A stretch of 64,000 nucleotides of DNA from positions 156,119 through 220,118 of the forward strand of contig NZ_CANLZW010000002.1 in the NCBI RefSeq assembly GCF_947495625.1. Reading direction: 5' to 3'. This DNA is from an uncultured Cocleimonas sp. GTDB taxonomy: Bacteria; Pseudomonadota; Gammaproteobacteria; Thiotrichales; Thiotrichaceae. Position numbers and translations under genes: made by a program. This document shows, one piece after another, positions 58,313-64,000 of the stretch (positions within the stretch are counted from its first letter, which is position 1; every line of letters begins with the position of its first letter). The notes under the pieces are model-generated. The model searched no databases. It was not told where the DNA came from and worked only from the letters and a program-made list of their open reading frames with translations.

Positions 58313-58460
58313 CAGTTCATTCGCCTGATCTACTTTCACAAAAGTAGTCGAAAAATGCCCCTAGACAAAAAACAGTTTCTTATATTTAAATTGAATTGTT
58401 AGATAAGATACCACATGATTGCTTAGTTCTATTCAGCAAAATTAACTCTGACAAAAAACC

Positions 58461-59417
58461 ATGAAACCTGCACTTAAAATAACAAACTTAAAGAAGACCT
58501 ATGGCGATAGTATGCATGCGCTCAAAGGCATCGATTTACAGGTCGAGCAAGGCGATTTCTTTGCTCTCCTTGGGGCAAATGGCGCAGGCAAATCAACAAC
58601 GATTGGTATTATTTGTTCTCTCGTGAATAAAACGGCAGGAAGTGTTGAAGTGTTTGGTTATGACCTCGATACCCAGCGCGAACAAGTGCAGGAACATATT
58701 GGTTTAGTCCCACAGGAGTTTAACTTTAATGTGTGGGAACCAGTGATGGACATACTCATCAATCAGGCCGGCTACTACGGCATCGACCGAATTACCGCAA
58801 CTGAGCGTGCTGAAGAACTGCTCAGACACCTTGATTTATGGGATAAACGCCACGAACAAGCGAATAAACTTTCAGGCGGCATGAAGCGTCGACTAATGAT
58901 TGCCAGAGCTTTGCTGCACAAGCCTAAACTATTAATTTTAGATGAACCAACAGCTGGCGTGGATATTGAAATTCGCCGCTCAATGTGGAAATTTCTGACC
59001 CAACTCAATCAGGCAGGAACAACCATCATTCTAACCACACATTATCTGGAAGAAGCGGAAAACATGTGCGATAACATCGCCATCATTAATCGCGGTGAAG
59101 TGGTTAGTAATACCAGCATGAAGGAATTACTTTCGCATTTAAATGTAGAAACATTCGTGCTCGATGTTAAAGAACCCATCACAGAACTCCCCCATATTGA
59201 AGATATTACCTTGCGTCGACGCGACGCGAACACCATTGAGGCTGATCTAGACAAGTCCAGATCGCTGAATTTTCTTTTTGAAAAACTCAGTGAACACAAT
59301 ATCCGCGTTTCAAGTATGCGAAATAAAACCAGTCGTTTAGAAGAGTTATTTATCAACCTGGTTGAAAAAGATAAAGTCCAAGACAACGAATCAAATGACG
59401 CGGAGGCAGCCTCATGA
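58461..59417 (+). CDS. yadG: ABC transporter ATPase, YadG-like
   Basis: 318 residues. Walker A GANGAGKSTT, signature LSGGMKRRLMIARAL, Walker B LLILDEPTAGVDIE. The chain matches E. coli YadG through the QEFNFNVWEPVMDILINQAGYYG region (in pieces) and its C-terminus. The partner permease follows with a 4-nt overlap (ATGA). Probably an exporter; the substrate is unknown. Confidence 0.95.
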   Translation: MKPALKITNLKKTYGDSMHALKGIDLQVEQGDFFALLGANGAGKSTTIGIICSLVNKTAGSVEVFGYDLDTQREQVQEHIGLVPQEFNFNVWEPVMDILINQAGYYGIDRITATERAEELLRHLDLWDKRHEQANKLSGGMKRRLMIARALLHKPKLLILDEPTAGVDIEIRRSMWKFLTQLNQAGTTIILTTHYLEEAENMCDNIAIINRGEVVSNTSMKELLSHLNVETFVLDVKEPITELPHIEDITLRRRDANTIEADLDKSRSLNFLFEKLSEHNIRVSSMRNKTSRLEELFINLVEKDKVQDNESNDAEAAS

Positions 59418-60187
59418 ACAACAAAAAGAATCTGACTGCCTTTAGAACCATCATTACCAAAGAAGTATTACGCTTCTTGAGAATCTGGGTGCAAACCCTA
59501 ATACCGCCCGCAATCACCATGACCTTATACTTTGTGATTTTCGGTAATTTGATTGGTAGTGCAATCGGTGAAATGGGTGGTTTCAAATATATCGAATACA
59601 TTACGCCCGGTTTGATCATGATGTCGGTAATTACCAATTCATATTCCAATGTTGTTGCCGCATTTTTCAATGCGAAAATGTACGGTCATGTTCAGGAGAT
59701 GCTGATTTCACCTGTGCCTAACCATGTCATTTTACTCGGCTATATTGGCGGTGGAATGGCGAGAGGATTAACCGTTGGCTTAATCGTGACACTGGTCTCT
59801 TTATTCTTTTCAGAATTGCATATTGAACATCCGATAATGACTATCTTCATCGTATTGATGACGTCCATGTTGTTCTCAATTGCAGGTTTCATTAACGCTG
59901 TATATGCGAGAAACTTTGATGACATCAGCATTATCCCAACCTTCGTATTAACGCCCCTAACCTATCTGGGTGGCGTTTTCTATTCGATTAGTCTGCTCTC
60001 TGAATTCTGGCAAACCGTATCGCTAGCAAATCCAGTACTCTATATGGTAAATGGTTTCCGCTACGGTATTCTTGGAGTTTCAGATATAAATCCTTGGGTG
60101 AGTTTCTCTTTAATTATCGCGTTCATAGCCGCTTTGTATTTCATCGCTTATCGATTATTAAAGAATGGCGTTGGAATCCGATCTTAA
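59414..60187 (+). CDS. yadH: ABC-2 type permease, YadH-like
   Basis: 257 residues, six membrane helices, ABC-2 permease fold. PPAITMTLYFVIFGNLIG at the first helix, the central FNAKMYGHVQEMLISPVPNHV loop and the SIIPTFVLTPLTYLGGVFYSI segment are typical of YadH. Translationally coupled to the ATPase. Followed by a hairpin at 60200-60214 and repeat copy 18. Confidence 0.95.
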   Translation: MNNKKNLTAFRTIITKEVLRFLRIWVQTLIPPAITMTLYFVIFGNLIGSAIGEMGGFKYIEYITPGLIMMSVITNSYSNVVAAFFNAKMYGHVQEMLISPVPNHVILLGYIGGGMARGLTVGLIVTLVSLFFSELHIEHPIMTIFIVLMTSMLFSIAGFINAVYARNFDDISIIPTFVLTPLTYLGGVFYSISLLSEFWQTVSLANPVLYMVNGFRYGILGVSDINPWVSFSLIIAFIAALYFIAYRLLKNGVGIRS

Positions 60188-60284
60188 GGTTGCTCTTCTT
60201 GGCTCACTAAGAGCCAGAAGTGTACGCAGGGTCATGCGTAGCATGGGGCTGTACTGGTTTTATTCATAGGTAGCATTTCAAATA

Positions 60285-60313
60285 GTCACCCCCCTACTTT
60301 TAGGCACTTTTTG
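60285..60313 (+). repeat. Interspersed C6/T-run element, copy 18
   Basis: Exact core GTCACCCCCCTACTTTTAGG then CAC and a T-run, in the 400-bp spacer after yadH. That spacer also has the GGCTCACTAAGAGCC hairpin and a perfect 8-bp palindrome TTTATATT-GAT-AATATAAA (60449-60467); nothing else is seen. Confidence 0.95.
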
Positions 60314-60448
60314 CAAAAAACTTACCGATAGACAGTCAACATTAAATCGACTAAACATCAGCTAGTGTGCTTATTTGCCATCTACAAATTACTTTTAAAA
60401 ATAAACTGCAAATAAAACAACAACTCTTAAAGACCCCTTAAGCATCTG

Positions 60449-60467
60449 TTTATATTGATAATATAAA
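60449..60467. promoter_or_regulatory. Palindrome upstream of the secreted-peptide gene
   Basis: TTTATATT and AATATAAA with a GAT centre, 120 nt before the 73-aa gene. It shares TATTGATAATA with the petA upstream palindrome. It might be an operator. Confidence 0.4.
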
Positions 60468-60587
60468 ACCGTCGTAAAACCGTTTCCTTTCCGTTGGGTT
60501 ATTTCATTGGGATTCACTTATAAATGAGTCATAGCAAATGGCTAAGCAGCCAATAAGCTATTTACTCAAACTAAAAGGAGTCTTCCA

Positions 60588-60809
60588 ATGAAAACCGCAA
60601 TGACACTCTTAACTTTTTTAATAGCTATATCCATAGGTTCACTTAGCTATGCCGAAAACACAAGCCCTAGTGCTAGCGACCAGATCAACCTAGATGAGCA
60701 AGCTACTATTGCTCCTAATCTTGTTACTGTTCCAGTTACTATTCGAGTCATTCCATCAAATGAAACTGAAATTGATTACGCATACGATTCTGACGATGAT
60801 GGATGTTAA
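60588..60809 (+). CDS. Small secreted acidic peptide, 73 aa
   Basis: Signal peptide MKTAMTLLTFLIAISIGSLSYA then a mature peptide of about 51 residues (ENTSPSASDQINLDEQA...) ending DSDDDGC, with one terminal cysteine. A strong AAAGGAG precedes the ATG (8 nt). No family recognised. It lies 94 bp before the HMA-like gene in the same direction. The acidic end with a single Cys recalls processed or anchored peptides, but that is only suggestive. Confidence 0.7.
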   Translation: MKTAMTLLTFLIAISIGSLSYAENTSPSASDQINLDEQATIAPNLVTVPVTIRVIPSNETEIDYAYDSDDDGC

Positions 60810-60903
60810 TTCACATAAAGGTGTACCAAAAGTACCTCATTGCATTCATTTTCGGTGAGGTATTTGAAAAACTATACATATTAAATTTATGAAGGAGTCT
60901 CAA

Positions 60904-61149
60904 ATGAAGGTATTCAAATTTGGAATAACTGAGGTTGTGGTTCACATTAACGAAGAACTGAATAAACAGCACCGAGAAAATTTGTCAGAACAAGTTAACA
61001 ACCTAAAAGGAATTTCTAGTGTGTTAATGAGTGATCAAAAACCACATTTAATGCGGGTAAGTTATGACCCGCAAACAATCAGTTCTCAGCAAGTACTTGA
61101 AGGCGTTAAAAACACTGGCATACATGCTCAGCTTGCAGGTTGGCTATAA
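60904..61149 (+). CDS. HMA-like domain protein without CxxC
   Basis: 81 residues from ATG 60904. The upstream in-frame ATG at 60889 overlaps the AAGGAG ribosome site itself. The beta-alpha-beta-beta-alpha-beta ferredoxin-like pattern matches heavy-metal-associated (HMA) domains (EVVVHINEEL, LKGISSVLMS, LMRVSYDPQTISSQQVLEGVK), but the metal-binding CxxC is absent, so metal transfer is unlikely. No signal peptide. It is followed 20 bp later by a secreted hydrolase. Confidence 0.65.
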   Translation: MKVFKFGITEVVVHINEELNKQHRENLSEQVNNLKGISSVLMSDQKPHLMRVSYDPQTISSQQVLEGVKNTGIHAQLAGWL

Positions 61150-61169
61150 TAGATATAGAGGGACTTAAC

Positions 61170-62087
61170 ATGAAAGCAATAAGTAATATTTTAATCAGTG
61201 CGTTATTCTTCTTCATTAGCTCAAGTTCATTTGCGGAAGAAGTCACACTCCCATTTAATAATTTAACCCTGAATGCAAACCTCGAAATCGCTGAAGGGAA
61301 GACAATCAGTGATGGTGTAGTACTCATTATGCACAGTTTTCTTGCGCATAACCGCATGGAAATTATCAAAGCAAGCCAGGATGCTTTTTTAGAAAATGAG
61401 CAAAACTCGCTAGCTATTAATTTGAGTCTTGGCGTAGACAATAGGCATGGTAACTACGATTGTTTTATTCCGATTCGCTTTAAACTATCCGATGCAATTG
61501 CTGAATTAGATATCTGGATTAATTGGTTATCTCGTAAAGGAGTCGAGAAAATTGTGCTAATGGGACATTCAATCTCTTCAAACCAGATTTTGAATTATAT
61601 GGCAAAACGCAATAACCCATCAGTAACAGGCTTAGTACTTCTCGCTCCCAATACTCGGGGAACCGCCAGTTCGCCTGCCCGCTATAAAGAAACCTATGGA
61701 ACGCTCCTCTCCGAAGTCCTTGAGCGTGCAAAACTTTTGATCGCGGATGGAAAAAAAGACCAGTTAATGAAAGAAGTAGATTGGGGTTTTTGCCCCAAGA
61801 CCTCAGTCAGTGCTGACGCCTTTGTCGCATTTTATAAAAGAAAAAAAGAATTCTGGAATGCACATCTTTATCTGCCACAGATAAATGTTCCGGTTTTGAT
61901 TGTTGCAGCAAGTCATGATGAGCACCAACCCAATATTGATAAGTATATGAAACCCTATGTAGATGATAAACGTATATTTTTAACCATTGTTGAAGGAGCA
62001 GGTCATTTCTTTCGCGACTTGAATATTGAAGATGCGGTTGAGGCAGCTGTAGAATTTGTTGATAATCTTGAGACGACTTCTTCATAA
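61170..62087 (+). CDS. Secreted alpha/beta-hydrolase-like protein
   Basis: 305 residues from ATG 61170, preceded by GAGGGA. Signal peptide AISNILISALFFFISSSSFA, then an alpha/beta fold: nucleophile motif LMGHSISSNQ (GHSIS, small residue instead of Gly after Ser), acid AASHDEHQPN, His in GAGHFFRD. Probably an esterase or other periplasmic hydrolase. Converges with the ToxR-like regulator gene (9 bp between stops). Confidence 0.85.
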   Translation: MKAISNILISALFFFISSSSFAEEVTLPFNNLTLNANLEIAEGKTISDGVVLIMHSFLAHNRMEIIKASQDAFLENEQNSLAINLSLGVDNRHGNYDCFIPIRFKLSDAIAELDIWINWLSRKGVEKIVLMGHSISSNQILNYMAKRNNPSVTGLVLLAPNTRGTASSPARYKETYGTLLSEVLERAKLLIADGKKDQLMKEVDWGFCPKTSVSADAFVAFYKRKKEFWNAHLYLPQINVPVLIVAASHDEHQPNIDKYMKPYVDDKRIFLTIVEGAGHFFRDLNIEDAVEAAVEFVDNLETTSS

Positions 62088-62096
62088 TCTTTGAGA

Positions 62097-63833
62097 CTAC
62101 CACAGAGGAACACCGGCTTTTTCCAGACCATTAAAGAAATGATCACGATCTGCTTTTCTACGGTATGGCAATCGGTATTTTAATCTATCAATAGTAAATG
62201 GGGGAGTTTTCTCAGCTTTACTTTTATTGTTTAAAGCTTTGATAAACAATTGTGCTTTATCTTGCTGGCCCAAATACCCATAGTTCGCGATGGCAAGAAT
62301 CAAAGAGTGACAGCCCTGGATATTTTGTGTGGTATTACAATCTAATGACTTGTTAGACGTTTCATACAAACCCATATCAAATTGTGATCGTCCAATCACA
62401 GTAAGATAAGGATGAGTGAAATTAGGATCTAAGCGCATTCCTATTTTAGCATTCTCAATGGCTCGTCCAGGTTGTCCAGAAAAGCTCAGTGCTTCTGCAA
62501 GTGCCAGATAAGCCATTGCATAATTTGTATTCAGTTTGATTGCTTTCTCAGCTTCCACTATGGATTCCTCATAACGACGATTGATCAGTAACATGGCTGA
62601 TTTGGTACTATATGCCAGTGGTGTTGGATTTTTCAATGCGAGCTCTATTTCTTTATTGGCACGTCGCCAACCCTCATGCGGAGTGCCATGGTTCTCATGC
62701 CATTTGAGTTGCCATGATTTCCAGTAAATCAAAGCCAGAGCCGCATGCGCACGCGAATTATCTGGGTCAAGCTGTAATGCTTTTTTAAAATGTGTTTCGG
62801 CAATGGCAAAATCATCTCTGGTAAACTTCCAGTATCTTTCCCATCCTTTTAAGAATTCATCGTAAGAAGCCACATTGATAATTTTATTCATGGTTTCATT
62901 GTTAGCAACGGCATTTCCAGTATTATTTTTTAGTCTAATTGAAAGTGCTGCTGTGATTTTTCTCGTGACCTCATCTTGAACTGCAAACAAATTTTCGAGG
63001 GTAGAATCGTAGCGTTCAGCCCAGATATTTTTATTTGTCATACTGTCCATGAGTTGAACGTTAATTCTGAATTGATTGTTATCCCTCCTTACACTGCCCT
63101 GTAATATATATCTAACCCCTAATTTTTCCGCGATATCCGTCAGCTTTATTGGTTTATCTTTATATTGAAATGAAGAGTTTCGTGCGATAACAAAAAGACC
63201 AGAAACGTTGGACAAATCAGTAATTAAATCTTCTGTAATGCCATCACTAAAATAATTTAACTTGGGATTTTTACCAACATTATCAAAAGGTAGAACAACA
63301 AGTGAAGGTTTATCAGGTGGCAATAGAGATGTTGTTTTTTTAACAAGAAACAACGAAACAGCAACAATAAAAATCCCTCCTAAAACAATTAGATAAAGCA
63401 GCTTTTTACTATTAATTATTTTAACTTTTGTTTTTGATGAATGATTTAGTTCATTACTATGGGGTTCTGAAGAGATTACTTTTTGTACATCAGCTATCAA
63501 GCGATAGCCTGTTTTAGGGATAGTTTCTATCACGGATGGATTTTTTGAACTATCACCAAAAGCCTTACGTAATTTAATTACTGTATTAGTAATTGCGTCG
63601 TAACTAACAATGGTTCCTCGCCAAATATCTTCCTCTAGCTCTTGGCGAGAAATTACTTCACCAGGATGATTAGCAAGAAATACTAAAACCTGCATAACTT
63701 TTGGTTCTAATTTTACACTTCGAGAGCCTTTTTGTATTCGTAAAGTATCAGGCGACACTTCCCATCCAGCCACTAAAAAACACTCATTATTTAAATGACT
63801 TGAAGATTCAACCTGTTCCTCATGCTCCGTCAT
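62097..63833 (-). CDS. CadC/ToxR-like membrane regulator with TPR
   Basis: 578 residues. N-terminal winged-helix DNA-binding domain of the OmpR/ToxR/CadC type (about 30-115; KVMQVLVFLANHPGEVISRQEL). One membrane helix (KLLYLIVLGGIFIVAVSLFLV, about 155-177). A periplasmic part with the FlgO/adenylate-cyclase-associated fold (SLVVLPFDNVGKNPKLNYFS, ILQGSVRRDNNQ). TPR helices close the chain. Senses an envelope signal and binds DNA directly, as in CadC. Convergent with the secreted hydrolase. Its 167-bp upstream region holds the partial repeat copy at 63922. Confidence 0.92.
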   Translation of the reverse strand: MTEHEEQVESSSHLNNECFLVAGWEVSPDTLRIQKGSRSVKLEPKVMQVLVFLANHPGEVISRQELEEDIWRGTIVSYDAITNTVIKLRKAFGDSSKNPSVIETIPKTGYRLIADVQKVISSEPHSNELNHSSKTKVKIINSKKLLYLIVLGGIFIVAVSLFLVKKTTSLLPPDKPSLVVLPFDNVGKNPKLNYFSDGITEDLITDLSNVSGLFVIARNSSFQYKDKPIKLTDIAEKLGVRYILQGSVRRDNNQFRINVQLMDSMTNKNIWAERYDSTLENLFAVQDEVTRKITAALSIRLKNNTGNAVANNETMNKIINVASYDEFLKGWERYWKFTRDDFAIAETHFKKALQLDPDNSRAHAALALIYWKSWQLKWHENHGTPHEGWRRANKEIELALKNPTPLAYSTKSAMLLINRRYEESIVEAEKAIKLNTNYAMAYLALAEALSFSGQPGRAIENAKIGMRLDPNFTHPYLTVIGRSQFDMGLYETSNKSLDCNTTQNIQGCHSLILAIANYGYLGQQDKAQLFIKALNNKSKAEKTPPFTIDRLKYRLPYRRKADRDHFFNGLEKAGVPLW

Positions 63834-63920
63834 AACAACCTATTTTTTTAAGCAAACTTTTAATAACTTATACTAATAGAGTGTAATACATAAATGAGGT
63901 AAAGGTTATTAGTCTAGATT

Positions 63921-63940
63921 AAGGTCACCCCCCCAATGCC
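63921..63940 (+). repeat. Partial/decayed interspersed element copy
   Basis: AAGGTCACCCCCCCAATGCC: the GTCAC-C7 part matches, but the CTACTTTTAGG and T-run are lost. Confidence 0.5.
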
Positions 63941-64000
63941 GTTGAATTAAGCAACCAAGTCATTGTTTTTACTATCATACCTTATAGCCTTTTCGCAGTT

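Noticed and set aside
57994..58320. Start of the GIY-YIG gene at 58320
   Set aside because: The first 17 codons are encoded by the 12-bp tandem array, and the strong AGGAG is at 58269.

Overview
The window looks like a chromosomal segment of a low-GC gammaproteobacterium. The evidence is gene content and order: yceD-rpmF-plsX-fabH, miaB/phoH/ybeY/corC/lnt, uvrA near ssb, petABC beside sspA-sspB, the uL16 oxygenase roxA, and YadGH- and YgfF-type proteins. A filamentous, aerobic Thiotrichales-like lineage (Leucothrix/Cocleimonas/Thiothrix type) would fit, but that is a guess and no rRNA is present to test it. I found no tRNA, rRNA, CRISPR array, prophage or intact insertion sequence.

Layout: 0-3.7 kb holds the 5' part of uvrC and the fatty-acid/phospholipid/L32 cluster (fabH, plsX, rpmF, yceD). 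3.8-13 kb holds maf, a secreted pilin-like protein, nif3, and a leftward miaB-ypfJ-phoH-ybeY-corC-lnt run for tRNA modification, ribosome maturation and lipoprotein acylation. 13-24.5 kb holds an SH3 envelope protein, ssb, tpx, uvrA, an MFS/HPP membrane pair, a lipoprotein, an iron alcohol dehydrogenase and a YgfF-type reductase. 24.6-32.6 kb is a mosaic of single genes (MarR, UbiA-like, HAD, carbonic anhydrase, LysE exporter, phhB, UDG, patatin). 32.6-38 kb is an oppABCDF peptide importer. 38-46 kb holds dihydroorotase, folA, sspBA, the cytochrome bc1 operon and purB. 46-52.7 kb is accessory (roxA, DUF4760-like, methyltransferase, YkgJ-type, a broken OYE gene, a ThrE-type exporter). 52.7-64 kb holds a 1124-residue cyclase/ATPase/TPR regulator, a cyclopropane synthase, a GIY-YIG protein, yadGH, and a small unexplained secreted-peptide/HMA-like/hydrolase/ToxR-like regulator neighbourhood.

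The most striking signal is not a gene. A short conserved element (core GTCACCCCCCTACTTTTAGG, then a few bases and a T-run) occurs in 18 clear copies in 64 kb, with a few decayed ones. Sixteen of the 18 have the C-run on the + strand regardless of gene direction. The T-run end usually abuts a gene edge. One copy lies in frame inside ybeY, one supplies the stop codon of the HPP gene, one supplies the Shine-Dalgarno of phhB, and two genes (phhB and the ORF at 46110) are each bracketed by direct copies. I do not recognise this family. Uptake-signal-like sequence, an orientation-dependent chromosome signal, or a small mobile element are all open. A second family, a 138-bp MITE-like inverted-repeat element, has two direct copies flanking the methyltransferase/YkgJ pair.
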